Assembly: GCA_002162955.1 (NCBI GenBank)
Contig: MABD01000024.1
Span: forward strand, 280,618 to 344,617
DNA: 64,000 nt
DNA from: Gammaproteobacteria bacterium 45_16_T64
GTDB taxonomy: Bacteria; Pseudomonadota; Gammaproteobacteria; Pseudomonadales; Ketobacteraceae
Direction: 5' to 3'
A program made the translations under genes and the position numbers. Below the pieces are notes generated by a model, which saw only the letters and a list, made by a program, of their open reading frames with translations, did no database searches and was not told the origin of the DNA. Positions 37,854 to 47,616 of the stretch are shown one piece after another. Position 1 is the stretch's first letter. Each line of letters starts with the position of its first letter.

Positions 37854-40048
37854 TGCCAATGGAAATAATTAACGATACCCCTTTTACTTTTGCCCCCCTC
37901 CCGGGGCGTATTTACTTTCCAGGCCATTCATTAACGTTGGTAGTGAAGGGGACGTTTAGTACGGAACATGGTCGGCAATCTACCGTAGTTGAGGAACAGA
38001 TATACCCCTGTGGCGATGAGTATTATCCCGGTGATGATGAGGGGGTTGGCAGTGTAAGGTATGAGTCAGATTTCGCTTTTGCTAAAACGGCAACAGACCG
38101 GTTTATGGTGGGGCACTGTCAGGGACCAAACCCCGCAAAGGCCCGCAGGGTTGATATGACAGTCGGAGACTTTTCAAAGTCTTTGATTGTTCTCGGTGAT
38201 CGGAGTTGGAAAAGTACTAGTCGTTACAGTGATCCTGAGCCTTTTACGCGAATCCCTATGCGCTACGAAAATAGTATTGGTGGGGATGCTCATCCGGAAA
38301 ACCCCGTGGGTAAAGGTGTTGAAAAAGACTCTCGCAGCGTGGGGTACCCATTACCTAACATCGAGTACGGTGATCACGCGATGAATTCATCGCTGAGCCG
38401 GCCACCGATTGCTGGTTTTGGACCGATTAATCGTAACTGGCAATCTCGGCGTACTAAGCAAGGTACCTATACCAAATCCTATGTTAAAAAACGTTGGCCT
38501 TGGTTCCCTGAGGATTTTGATTGGAGCTTTTTTAACGCTGCCCCCTTGGACCAGCAGACTAAAGATGGGCTGCTGGGTGACGAAATTGTGTCTGTCACCA
38601 ATATGCATCCAGAACATGCACAATATAATACCAAACTGCCCGCTATCCGGGTGCGTTGTTTTCTTAACAGTCGAAACGGCATGTTGATAGAACACTTTCA
38701 AGAGGTGGGTATGAAGTTAGATACACTCTGGCTTGATATGGATGAAGAGCAAATGGTGTTGGTATGGCGTGGCTGGTTGCAGGTTAGCAGCGATGATTAC
38801 CCTGAGCACAGCCATTGCTTTATCTTTGCCGAGTCGACGTCGAAAGAAACTGAATTGACGGTTGTTCATCAGCGATTCTTAGAGTGGATAGAAAAGCTGA
38901 AGGATGACGACGAGGACCCAGTTGAAGAAGATAAGCCTAGGTTAACGGCGGAAGAGCTTGACAAGATAGTCAAGACGGAAGTAAAGCAAGCCAAGCAAGA
39001 GCTTAGGGCGCACCTTATTGCACAAGGAGTGTTACCTACTGATGTTGACAAAGCCTTTGCAGATGCGGAGAGCGCAGAGGCTGAGAGGCTGGCAAATAAA
39101 GACGTGCCGCTGGTGTGGAGCCGTGAGGCTGTCCAGTTACTGTTAGATAAAGAAAAACCGCTAGATGAGCTTGAGTTGGCGGAACTTGATCTGTCAGGAA
39201 TGGATTTTAGAGGAGTGTCGATTAAAGGCACCAATCTGACTAAATCGAATCTAACGGGTTCAAATCTATCCGGCTGTGATATTAGTGGTAGCCTATTAAC
39301 GCAGACCAGTTTACGTCAATGTCGTTGCGTAGAAACGTTATTTGTGGAAAGTGATTTGTTTAAAGCGGATCTAACGGAGGCGTTGTTATCCAAGGCAAAC
39401 TTAAGTGGCGCTTTTTGCGATGAGGCGGTATTTGATCGGGTGGTCGCAGATGAATTTCTGATGATAGACGCGAGTGTGGTCAAAGCATCGTTAAAAGGGA
39501 TCAATGCTCAGAACTCAGATTTAAGTGGGAGTGATTTCTCCGGTAGTCAGATACATGAGGCGAATTTCAGCCTTTGTAATATGGAAGAAGCGTCAATAGT
39601 CGAGTGTGTTGGTTCTCAGGTTAACTTCCAAGAGTCAAACCTTACTAAGGTTCGTGCATCAGAGGCTAATCTGTCTCCAGGAAGCTGCTTTGTCGAATGT
39701 CAGGCGAATGAGTCGATTTGGAATGAGGCCGTCTTATCGGGCTGTGATTTTCGTTATTGTCAGCTTGAAAGGGCGAATTTTATTATGGTGGACTTACAGC
39801 AAGCTAACTTTTCTGCTGTTAACGCTAAATTTGCAAAATTGGCGGGAGCCAATTTGACTCAAGCGAAAGTGATGTTGACCAATCTATTTGAAGCAACTCT
39901 GGAAAAGGCCGTGCTGAATCAAACCGATTTTCGAGGTGCCAATTTGTATGGCGCAGAATTTTTGGATGCAAAAATTACTCAGGTTGTTTTTGAACAGGCA
40001 AATCTACGCATGACAAAATTAGCACCAGGAGGGTTGATGCATGAGTGA
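37853..40048 (+). CDS. DUF2169 domain fused to pentapeptide repeats (T6SS adaptor-like)
   Basis: 731 residues. The DUF2169 domain (about 1-310) opens MEIINDTPFTFAPLPGRIYFPGHSLTLVVKG and includes SIGGDAHPENPVGKG and GFGPINRNWQSRR. A charged helical linker (about 350-430) is followed by a pentapeptide-repeat beta-helix (about 440-725) with the A(D/N)Lxx rhythm, e.g. GTNLTKSNLTGSNLSG. DUF2169 proteins sit beside VgrG and PAAR-like genes and are thought to act in effector loading. The start overlaps the previous stop, and the end overlaps the next gene by 8 bp. Confidence 0.85.
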   Translation: MPMEIINDTPFTFAPLPGRIYFPGHSLTLVVKGTFSTEHGRQSTVVEEQIYPCGDEYYPGDDEGVGSVRYESDFAFAKTATDRFMVGHCQGPNPAKARRVDMTVGDFSKSLIVLGDRSWKSTSRYSDPEPFTRIPMRYENSIGGDAHPENPVGKGVEKDSRSVGYPLPNIEYGDHAMNSSLSRPPIAGFGPINRNWQSRRTKQGTYTKSYVKKRWPWFPEDFDWSFFNAAPLDQQTKDGLLGDEIVSVTNMHPEHAQYNTKLPAIRVRCFLNSRNGMLIEHFQEVGMKLDTLWLDMDEEQMVLVWRGWLQVSSDDYPEHSHCFIFAESTSKETELTVVHQRFLEWIEKLKDDDEDPVEEDKPRLTAEELDKIVKTEVKQAKQELRAHLIAQGVLPTDVDKAFADAESAEAERLANKDVPLVWSREAVQLLLDKEKPLDELELAELDLSGMDFRGVSIKGTNLTKSNLTGSNLSGCDISGSLLTQTSLRQCRCVETLFVESDLFKADLTEALLSKANLSGAFCDEAVFDRVVADEFLMIDASVVKASLKGINAQNSDLSGSDFSGSQIHEANFSLCNMEEASIVECVGSQVNFQESNLTKVRASEANLSPGSCFVECQANESIWNEAVLSGCDFRYCQLERANFIMVDLQQANFSAVNAKFAKLAGANLTQAKVMLTNLFEATLEKAVLNQTDFRGANLYGAEFLDAKITQVVFEQANLRMTKLAPGGLMHE

Positions 40049-41894
40049 TGGGCCTGTGACGCCAGAAATGGAAGCAATGGCATTACTTCAAAATACCCAG
40101 GAAGTATTGGCGCGATTGAATGCTGGCGATGAAGTAGAGCAGGGCAGAATTTCTGGTTTACACAAGAAAGGTTTGGACTTTACCAACCATGTTATTCGCT
40201 CCAGTCGTTGGAGTGATTGTGATTTGGAGTCTGCAGATTTCTCAGGAATAGATGCACCGCTAAATAGCTTCAATAAGTTGAAGTTGGCAAATGCTCGTTG
40301 GATTGGAGCAAATCTAACAGGATTGACCTGCACCCAGAGTCATGGCGAAGGCTGTGATTTTACCGATGCAAATTTGTCGGATGCTAGTATCCGTGGGGTA
40401 AGTGAATGGATTACTGATACTGAACAATGCGATGTTCTTTTGGAGGATTTGGAGTTAGAAAGCGACATGCTGGAAATGTTGCAAAAACACGGTATTCAAG
40501 GACGTCGATCGTTACGCTCTAATTTTTCAAAATCCAATTTCTCTCAGATTAAAAGCTCGGATTTAACCCTTAACTATCTGTCTGCGCTCGACTCTACATG
40601 GGATCGGTCGAAAATTGAAAATGGAACCTTTGAGGATGTTGTTTTTGATCAGGCATCATTCCGAATGGCATCGTTGACTAATTCTCGCTTTGTGGACTGT
40701 TCTTTTAAGGGTGTGAATTTTTCTAAAGCGGAGCTGATCTCTGTGGCATTCGAAAACTGTGATTTGGCTGGGTGCCAGTTTACTGATTCGATATTTAGCT
40801 TAGTGAAATTCGTAGGTTGTAAGCTAACTAACGCCAACCAATTACCGATGAACTTGTCGGCCTGTAATTTTGATCGCTGTGATATGTCAGCCATATCGTT
40901 TGTCCAAAAAAATCTAGAAGAGACGATGTTCAGCCAATCGATATTGACCGACGCGATGTTTGGTGGGGCATCGCTGGGTAGTATGGCGCTGATAGAGTGT
41001 GAATTGCCAGGGGCAATATTCAGTGACTTGGCAATGGAAGATGTGAATTTTGGGGGTACAGACCTGACGGGGAGTCAGTTTGATAATTGTGAGCTGAAAG
41101 GCGTTGATTTTAGTCTTGCAGACTTGAGCAAGGCCTCGTTTTTGGCAGCAAGAATAACCGAATGTAGCTTCAAAACATCCATTCTCAAAGAGGCCGTATT
41201 AGCCAATTCGCAGGTTACAGGCTGTGATTTTGGTGGGGCTGATAGTGAATCTCTCAACTTGTCAGAAGCCATAATGGTGGAATCAGATTGGCACGACACT
41301 GATTTTCGATCGATAACGTTAAAGAACACGGCGTTTACCCTCTGTAATCTCGCAAATTGTGAATTTTCCACGTTGAATATGTCTCACAGTTCCTTTGACG
41401 ATTCTGACCTAACTAAGGCAAACTTAACGGATTGTATCTTAGATGATTGCTCGATGAATCAGGCGAACTTTACTGAAGCGGATATCACTCGTGCGAGCTT
41501 TCAGAGAGCGCTGATTAAGGTGGCGGATTTCACTCAGGCAAAGGCGCAGGAGAGTAACTTCTCGTTGGCTGATGTGTCAATGAGTCGATTTGAACAAGCG
41601 GATTTAACGAGATCTAGGTTTGTACAGGCGACGGCCCATAAAGCCGAGTTTCCAGAAGCAGTGCTAGAGGAAGCCGATTTACGTGGACTAAAGGCGCACT
41701 ATGCTGACTTTAGTAATAGTGTTTGTAACTATACAGATTTTACGCAAGCTACCTTGGACTATTCAGTTTTCCATGGTGTGCAAGACTCCGGGGCTTCTTG
41801 GAAGCGTACCAGTATGAGTCATATCGTTAAAACAGATAAACATCGGTTGGAGGCTGAACAATGGCTACCACCGAAACCTAAGCATAAAGGATGA
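40041..41894 (+). CDS. Long pentapeptide-repeat protein in the T6SS operon
   Basis: 617 residues, almost entirely five-residue repeats, which form a right-handed quadrilateral beta-helix: ESADFSGID near residue 70, then DLTKANLTDCILDDCSMNQA and ARITECSFKTS. A short non-repeat break (about 130-155, DVLLEDLELESDMLEMLQKH) divides it. No enzyme, signal or TM segment. Its start overlaps the end of the DUF2169 gene (ATGAGTGA), so the two are coupled. It may be a scaffold or cargo; the function is unknown. Confidence 0.85.
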   Translation: MSDGPVTPEMEAMALLQNTQEVLARLNAGDEVEQGRISGLHKKGLDFTNHVIRSSRWSDCDLESADFSGIDAPLNSFNKLKLANARWIGANLTGLTCTQSHGEGCDFTDANLSDASIRGVSEWITDTEQCDVLLEDLELESDMLEMLQKHGIQGRRSLRSNFSKSNFSQIKSSDLTLNYLSALDSTWDRSKIENGTFEDVVFDQASFRMASLTNSRFVDCSFKGVNFSKAELISVAFENCDLAGCQFTDSIFSLVKFVGCKLTNANQLPMNLSACNFDRCDMSAISFVQKNLEETMFSQSILTDAMFGGASLGSMALIECELPGAIFSDLAMEDVNFGGTDLTGSQFDNCELKGVDFSLADLSKASFLAARITECSFKTSILKEAVLANSQVTGCDFGGADSESLNLSEAIMVESDWHDTDFRSITLKNTAFTLCNLANCEFSTLNMSHSSFDDSDLTKANLTDCILDDCSMNQANFTEADITRASFQRALIKVADFTQAKAQESNFSLADVSMSRFEQADLTRSRFVQATAHKAEFPEAVLEEADLRGLKAHYADFSNSVCNYTDFTQATLDYSVFHGVQDSGASWKRTSMSHIVKTDKHRLEAEQWLPPKPKHKG

Positions 41895-41904
41895 GGTAAA
41901 TCAC

Positions 41905-42591
41905 ATGTCAGTCACCGAAATTGCGCAAGGCATCGATCGGCACTCTGAAGACCGCATTACGACGGATAATGGCGCATGGGCGTCGTTATCGAAAGAAAAC
42001 GGAGAAGAACGATTACAAGTATTCTCATCCAATAATGAGTTGGTGTTTGAATTCGATCCGAATAAGGGCGTGACTCGTGTCATTATTCCTACCGGAGACC
42101 TTGAACTTGTGACAGAGCAGGGTGGCATCAAGCTTGACTCGGCGAAAGATGTCAGTATTTCTGGTGAGCATGTTGATGTTAGCGCAAATGCTGCCTTATC
42201 ACTGAAAGTGCTGAACACGGCAAAGGATCTATTGAGACCTGTAGGTACTAGCCTTAGCCTGTTACCTGAGGCCTTAAAGCTAGGCAGTCAACGTGTAGAC
42301 GTTGCAGCTCAGCAGGCACGCATTGACGCACAAGATATGCGATACAGGGGCGACCGTGTGGATGCCGTGTTTGAGCAAGGGGTTGTGGTTGCTGAGAAAA
42401 TAGAAACCTTAGCAAAAACACTGATTCAAAAAAGCGAAAATTTATATTCAACGGTTAAGAATCTGAGTCAGCTGCGTAGCGGCCGCGTTAGGCAGTTGGT
42501 CGAAAGTAGTTTTTACGTAAAGAGCCAATCAGCATTGCATAAAACCGATGATGATTTTAAGGTTCGAGCCGAAAAAATCCACCTCGGATAG
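41905..42591 (+). CDS. DUF3540 domain protein, T6SS accessory
   Basis: 228 residues. The N-terminal half has FEFDPNKGVTRVIIPTGDLELVTEQGGIKLDSAKDVSISG, resembling the DUF3540 family found in T6SS loci with DUF2169 and PAAR-like proteins. The C-terminal half is helical (QQARIDAQDMRYRGDRVDAVF). The repetitive beta-strand pattern recalls the tail of VgrG, so it may be a spike-related component. Ten bp separate it from the upstream gene. Confidence 0.78.
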   Translation: MSVTEIAQGIDRHSEDRITTDNGAWASLSKENGEERLQVFSSNNELVFEFDPNKGVTRVIIPTGDLELVTEQGGIKLDSAKDVSISGEHVDVSANAALSLKVLNTAKDLLRPVGTSLSLLPEALKLGSQRVDVAAQQARIDAQDMRYRGDRVDAVFEQGVVVAEKIETLAKTLIQKSENLYSTVKNLSQLRSGRVRQLVESSFYVKSQSALHKTDDDFKVRAEKIHLG

Positions 42592-42600
42592 GAGATAGAT

Positions 42601-43017
42601 ATGCCTGCAATTTTTCCAGCCTCAACCAAAGCCGGTGGCCAAGCATTTGCCTTTCCTGATGTGTGTAAAACACCGGCACCACCCGCGGGGCCGATTCCCA
42701 TTCCTTACCCGAATATTGCAATGGTGAATCAAGCCAGTAAGACATCAACCAAGGTGAAATTCGTGGGTAAAGAAGTGGTGACGTTAAAGTCTGAAATTTC
42801 CCGTTCCTCAGGCGATGAGGCGGGTACTGCTGGCGGCGTTGTGTCCGGTAAGAATATGGACAAAGTACTGTTTAAGATGGGGAGTTCTAAAGTACTTATC
42901 GAAGGGCAAAAGTGCATTCATCTTACATCGATGACCGCACACAATGGTGCCAGCGCAAATATGCCTGCGGGTGTTCAAATTGCACCGAGCCAGACGAAGG
43001 TTATTGTTTCACCGTAA
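42601..43017 (+). CDS. PAAR-like DUF4150 protein (T6SS spike tip)
   Basis: 138 residues. It opens MPAIFPASTKAGGQAFAFPD, then PPAGPIPIPYPNIAMVNQAS and SRSSGDEAGTAGGVVSGK, the DUF4150/PAAR-like pattern; TAHNGASANMPAGVQIAPSQ closes it. Such proteins cap the VgrG spike. No toxin domain is fused. GGAGATAG precedes the ATG, 9 bp after the DUF3540 stop. Last gene of the apparent vgrG operon. Confidence 0.85.
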   Translation: MPAIFPASTKAGGQAFAFPDVCKTPAPPAGPIPIPYPNIAMVNQASKTSTKVKFVGKEVVTLKSEISRSSGDEAGTAGGVVSGKNMDKVLFKMGSSKVLIEGQKCIHLTSMTAHNGASANMPAGVQIAPSQTKVIVSP

Positions 43018-43347
43018 GCGATCAACGCTATATTTATTACAGACTATATTCTGTTTATATTTTTCGTTATTTTCCTCCGTTGCTGGTTTTTTACGCACCT
43101 TCACTCTTGATATAAATAGTAATAACGAAATGTGTCCTACCTTCCGTTATTACTATTTATTTGTATGTCTGTCCTACTCTGCAATATTTGTGTCCTCAAA
43201 AGTCTACCTCGGTTTTTTTTGCGTTCCCATAATTGGTCTGATTTTTTTGCAATGTTTGTTGTAGCGAATGTTGTGATTATTAAATCGACAATTAACCCTA
43301 TGGATAAAAATACGCTATTAATCGTAGTGATAAAAAAGGAAATAAAA
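43018..43347. other. AT-rich gap between the T6SS operon and the protease
   Basis: About 330 bp. Open frames cross it, including one continuous with the protease frame from 43132, but they encode hydrophobic residues without ribosome-binding sites. I see no gene. It probably holds the protease promoter. Confidence 0.55.
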
Positions 43348-44994
43348 TTGAAGCAACGAAAAAATAATAGACATATTGTTAAGGCTTTAGCCCTAACGGT
43401 TATATCTGCATTGTCCTCGATATCTATCCCGACTTATGCAGGCAGTAATGAGGTGGCGGCGGAGCATCGTCTACAGGTCGCGAAGAATTATCATCAGTTA
43501 AAAGCGAAGACTATTGGTGGTAAAAAAGTGAGTGTGATCGTAAAAGCATCACCCCAGGATTTTTCAGGACACGCAAAGGTTGGGCTTGCGGTTGTTAAAT
43601 CCTCATTGCAGTTACAAGGAGTAAAGGTTAATCGATCCTTTGAAAAATGGGGGCTGATGGAGCTGGAAGTTGATAGTAAGACCCTCGACCTGTTGATCGA
43701 TAGCGGGGAATTTGAAATGGTGAAGGAGAATGCGGGCTACAAGTTTCAACTCCTTGAATCAACTCAAAGAATTAACGCAGTCGCCACGCATACTAACGGA
43801 CATATTGGCTATGGCACGTCTGTTGCTGTGATCGATAGTGGTGTTGAAACATCTCATCCGTTTTTCGGTGGCCGAATTGCGGGTGAAGCTTGCTTCAGCA
43901 CACACAACCCCGCTCAAGGTGACTATTCCACTTGTCCAAACGGAGGCGAAGCGGAAGTCGGAACAGGCGCTGGAAGTGCCTGCTTCGGTGTTTATGGTAG
44001 TGTCTGCGACCACGGTACCCATGTTGCTGGAATCGTTGCAGGTTTTGCGGGGGACGCTGGAGAGCGAGGTGTAGCACCGGGGGCGAACATTGTTCCTATC
44101 AATATTGTTACTCGTCAACTTTGCCCAGATGAAGTGAATGAAATTTGCTATAACGTCTATGAGTCTGACCTTATCGAAGCATTTAACTGGGTGCTTGATA
44201 ATGCCGCAGCAATGGATATAGCAGCCGTTAACCTGAGCTTATCTTCTGGATCTTATGCGTCTGTGTGCGATGACCATATACTTGCGGCCCCGATCAATGA
44301 TTTACGGGATGCCGGAATCGCTGTTGTTGTGGCTTCAGGTAATGGTGCGAAATCCGATGCTATTGGTGTTCCTGCCTGCATTTCTTCGGCTATCTCAGTA
44401 GGGTCGACGGAGGACAGCTCTGATGCTATTAGTGGTTTTAGTAACAGTGCAAGAATGCTTGACCTTTTGGCACCAGGTTCATTAATAACATCTTCAATTC
44501 GTAATGGGCAATACGCCGCAAATGGTGGTACTTCCATGGCAGCACCACATGTTGCTGGAGCCTTTGCCGTTATGCGTGCTGCATCAGGCCCAGAGGCTGG
44601 TATCGATTACTTGCAGCAGGTAGTCGAAGCCTATGGTGATCAACTTCTGGATTTTCGTAATGAACTGATCAAGCCACGACTTGACCTACTTGCCTCTGTG
44701 AACGCAGTTCTTAATTCATCTTGCTCAACAGCTCCAATAGAGCCGTCTCCACCCACAGTGACGGCAACGACTGACAGCAGCGTGTTGGTTAGTTGGAACA
44801 CTGTGCCCACAGCGGATTTGTACACGATACAAATGTGGGATTTTGATGTTTCTGACTGGAGGGATGAAGCATCAACTGAGTTCGACGCTAAGCCGATCAC
44901 CGGTTTGAGCACTGGGCCGCAATATTTCAGAGTTCGTGCGGTCAATAGCTGTGGCGAAAGTGATTACAACCTATTTGGAATCGCTACTCTTTAA
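43348..44994 (+). CDS. Secreted S8-family subtilisin-like protease
   Basis: About 548 residues from a TTG with AAGGAA before it. This start gives a clean Sec signal (RKNNRHIVKALALTVISALS, cut near TYA). A propeptide precedes the peptidase domain. The catalytic triad is visible: Asp163 in VAVIDSGVETSHP, His222 in DHGTHVAGIVAGF and Ser396 in GGTSMAAPHVAGAF. A fibronectin type III-like C-terminal domain (TVTATTDSSVLVSWNTVPTA) ends the protein. Many Cys pairs fit export. It lies next to T6SS genes, but the signal peptide indicates Sec/type II export. A start at the ATG at 43300 is possible but buries the signal. Confidence 0.85.
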   Translation: MKQRKNNRHIVKALALTVISALSSISIPTYAGSNEVAAEHRLQVAKNYHQLKAKTIGGKKVSVIVKASPQDFSGHAKVGLAVVKSSLQLQGVKVNRSFEKWGLMELEVDSKTLDLLIDSGEFEMVKENAGYKFQLLESTQRINAVATHTNGHIGYGTSVAVIDSGVETSHPFFGGRIAGEACFSTHNPAQGDYSTCPNGGEAEVGTGAGSACFGVYGSVCDHGTHVAGIVAGFAGDAGERGVAPGANIVPINIVTRQLCPDEVNEICYNVYESDLIEAFNWVLDNAAAMDIAAVNLSLSSGSYASVCDDHILAAPINDLRDAGIAVVVASGNGAKSDAIGVPACISSAISVGSTEDSSDAISGFSNSARMLDLLAPGSLITSSIRNGQYAANGGTSMAAPHVAGAFAVMRAASGPEAGIDYLQQVVEAYGDQLLDFRNELIKPRLDLLASVNAVLNSSCSTAPIEPSPPTVTATTDSSVLVSWNTVPTADLYTIQMWDFDVSDWRDEASTEFDAKPITGLSTGPQYFRVRAVNSCGESDYNLFGIATL

Positions 44995-45015
44995 TCTTCC
45001 ATCATAGCCTTAGAT

Positions 45016-45048
45016 AGATAGACCATTGTGAATAGCAATGGTTTATCT
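45016..45048 (+). terminator. Hairpin after the protease gene
   Basis: ACCATTG/CAATGGT around a 7-nt loop, extended by AGATA/TATCT past single unpaired bases, 21 bp after the stop. There is no long T run, so its role as a terminator is uncertain. Confidence 0.4.
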
Positions 45049-45247
45049 GGAAAGGGGGGCGAGTTGATGGTTTTACCGCTACCGCCGATGTCACTTTAAC
45101 TTCCGTTACTAAGTTACCACGATTCTAGCGTGTTTTTGCCCGTTCTTTTGATCTCTTGCCTTATTAAACTTCATTCTCGTCCTATAACGTTCACCATGTT
45201 TGGGTCTAATTATAGGGAATGATATTTGTTTAATAATAGGCAATAGT

Positions 45248-46546
45248 ATGAAGCTACATGTTTTTTATAATGGCACTGATTCGAATTACAATGATGATTT
45301 CATAAAGCAGGGGCGATTTATACATGGCGAAATTGTGTCCCGTTTCGGATTTTATACACGGGCTGTTAATCAGCAGCAAGCCAATGTTTTACGAATACAT
45401 GGTGTTGGCCTGAGTAAGGTCGATGGAAACCCTATTACTGATTATACAGGTAGATTCTTTGGTGTACGGATGAGGGATGACGTTCAAGATATTGTGAACT
45501 TTGTTATGAATGCCAGAGTGAATCTAAAAATATCAAATCAACAAGCTCAAAATGGCCAAGCGGATAATGACCTTGTGGTAACGTTGATGGGGTGGAGTCG
45601 CGGTGGTATTGGTTGCATCTATGCGGCGCATATGCTGGCTAAAATATGGGATAAGATCGAGGAAAATGATCCATCCGATATCAATATTGATATCAAATTA
45701 ATTGTCTTTGATCCAGTGTCAGGCCTTGGTACTAATATGCGTGCACTAGATTTAGGTTGGATTGATGTTACGCTAATGGCAGGTAATTTATGGTTATCTC
45801 ATTATACTGGAAACCTCAATAAGACCATTGTTTCAAGCCTAAATACAATGTGCGAAAATTCAATCAACTGGTGGGAGTTGCCGGAGCACGTTAGCCAATT
45901 TCATGGATTTTATGCGCACGATGAACGCTCCGTGGGTTTTGCACCGACTATTCCTGCCATGACGGGGAATGTCGCGGGTAGAAATTTTAATATATACGGC
46001 GTTCCTGGTACACACTCAACCTTGGTAGGCAACCTCTATCCTAATGGTGGCGATACAGCAGCAGGTAATGGGGCCGCGAGCTCTGTCGGTCTCCATGTTT
46101 ATCGTTCAGTTGTAAAAAAAGTCGGAGAGCTAATGAGGGGCTGGAATGTGGCATTTGACAATAGTATCAACCAGCAATGGTTAGAGCCGCTGGATTTGGG
46201 TAATGATTTTAGCCTTGGGGTGATTGTCGCACCATCACCAGAAGCGCTTGCCGCCTATAAGAACCAAGCCCAATTGGTTGCATTGACTCCCGCCGTATTT
46301 AATCCTTTGAATCAACGTAGCACTATGGGATTAACGGATGGACGAGGGGTTTATATTGGTGGTAATAAACAAGATAGAAAATGGAAGCCTGAAAGTACGA
46401 TGGTAGAGTTTATGAATGAAGATAACTCCAAATCCAAGGTTGATAGTGTATGGCAAATAATTGTAGGGAGTGAGACGAAACTGCAAAAGCTAGGGGGTAA
46501 TGTCGCTGCGCACAATTATAATTTAGCGGGTTCTAATTGGATATAG
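45248..46546 (+). CDS. Putative T6SS lipase-like effector (alpha/beta hydrolase)
   Basis: About 432 residues from the ATG at 45248; the frame opens with a TTG at 45200 with no site. VVTLMGWSRGGIGCIYAAHM is a nucleophile elbow (GxSxG, Ser117) with the SRGG form typical of Tle-like and DUF2235 hydrolases. FDPVSGLG (Asp155) and GVPGTHSTLVG (His256) are good candidates for the rest of the triad. LRIHGVG may form part of the oxyanion region. No signal peptide, as for T6SS cargo. Location near VgrG and PAAR-like genes supports an effector. No immunity gene is adjacent: the next gene is a LysR regulator on the other strand. Confidence 0.62.
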   Translation: MKLHVFYNGTDSNYNDDFIKQGRFIHGEIVSRFGFYTRAVNQQQANVLRIHGVGLSKVDGNPITDYTGRFFGVRMRDDVQDIVNFVMNARVNLKISNQQAQNGQADNDLVVTLMGWSRGGIGCIYAAHMLAKIWDKIEENDPSDINIDIKLIVFDPVSGLGTNMRALDLGWIDVTLMAGNLWLSHYTGNLNKTIVSSLNTMCENSINWWELPEHVSQFHGFYAHDERSVGFAPTIPAMTGNVAGRNFNIYGVPGTHSTLVGNLYPNGGDTAAGNGAASSVGLHVYRSVVKKVGELMRGWNVAFDNSINQQWLEPLDLGNDFSLGVIVAPSPEALAAYKNQAQLVALTPAVFNPLNQRSTMGLTDGRGVYIGGNKQDRKWKPESTMVEFMNEDNSKSKVDSVWQIIVGSETKLQKLGGNVAAHNYNLAGSNWI

Positions 46547-46558
46547 AAGGCATGTTGG

Positions 46559-47443
46559 TTAACCCTGTAAAAAGTTCGACTTCACCTTAAATGCGTTTTC
46601 CAGATAGTTGATCACTGTCTGGAAGCGTGTGGTGGAATATAGGTCTTTACTTAGCAATAACCACATATCTATTTGGTAGTGTGTGTCTGGATAAACCCTT
46701 TCTAACTGCGGATCGTTATCACCGATAAAATCCCAAAGATACCCAATGCCAATGCCATTTGTTATAGCGCTCAGCAGTGATGTGCCTGAATTAACTTTAC
46801 AGATAGTACGAGTGTTGTGAGGAATGAAATCTTCGATTAATTGACTGGTGGCATCATGAGTGATGTTGTCATCCCAGCCAATCCAGAGATGTTTCTCCTG
46901 AGAGTTCTCCGGTAATGTCGCTCGTGTGCTTAAGTATTTTTTGGAGGCATAAATTGATCCTCCAACATTGCCAATTTTGCGCATTTCTAAGTGCTTGGGG
47001 GGCTGGTTGGTGATTCTAATAGCGATATCCGCTTCCCGGTTATCCAAGTCAACTCTATTGCTGTCACTGATGATTTCCACATCGATGTGTGGATGCAATA
47101 ATAGAAAGTCACTTACTTCTGGCATGATAATAGAGGCAAGTAGGTCCGTCGTGGCGATACGTATAGTGCCGTGTAAATCGGTATCATTACCTTTGCTGAA
47201 CTTATCCAGGCGGAAGAATTCTTTCTCGATGGTTTGTGCAGAAAGCAATAGTTCTTTACCCGCGCGAGTTAATTCATAACCGTTAGGAAGGCGTTCAAAT
47301 ACGGCGAATCCCATGGTTTCCTCAAAGCTATTGAGTCGCCGGATGACAGTGGTGTAATTGACTTCAAGCAGGCGGGCGGCCCCAGAAACGGTACCGTTAC
47401 GGGCAACCGCAAGAAAAAAGCGAAGATCGTCCCAGTCATTCAT
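46559..47443 (-). CDS. LysR-family transcriptional regulator
   Basis: About 294 residues. The N-terminal winged helix reads WDDLRFFLAVARNGTVSGAARLLEVNYTTVIRRLNSFEE, followed by a substrate-binding domain (about 90-290). An ATG four codons further upstream is also open. The family typically controls a divergent neighbour, but here both flanking genes fit poorly (hydrolase converging, esterase upstream on the same strand), so no target is clear. Confidence 0.88.
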   Translation of the reverse strand: MNDWDDLRFFLAVARNGTVSGAARLLEVNYTTVIRRLNSFEETMGFAVFERLPNGYELTRAGKELLLSAQTIEKEFFRLDKFSKGNDTDLHGTIRIATTDLLASIIMPEVSDFLLLHPHIDVEIISDSNRVDLDNREADIAIRITNQPPKHLEMRKIGNVGGSIYASKKYLSTRATLPENSQEKHLWIGWDDNITHDATSQLIEDFIPHNTRTICKVNSGTSLLSAITNGIGIGYLWDFIGDNDPQLERVYPDTHYQIDMWLLLSKDLYSTTRFQTVINYLENAFKVKSNFLQG

Positions 47444-47616
47444 GATGATACTCAAAGGTTATGATTCACTGCGACAGGCAGTGTTTCCAGTATCTGTTGA
47501 GTATGATACATCCTGTGCTGAGTGAGTAGTGGGCGTGTAGAGTATTGTGTAAGTCTCTATTTCAAACGAACGTCAAGAGTGTTTCAAAAGGACTTACACA
47601 ATAGGTGTTGGCAATG

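Noticed and set aside
43132..43347. N-terminal extension of the subtilase
   Set aside because: It would place a long hydrophobic stretch ahead of the signal peptide and has no ribosome-binding site.
43348..44994. Subtilase as a T6SS effector
   Set aside because: A clear Sec signal peptide and propeptide indicate export by another route.
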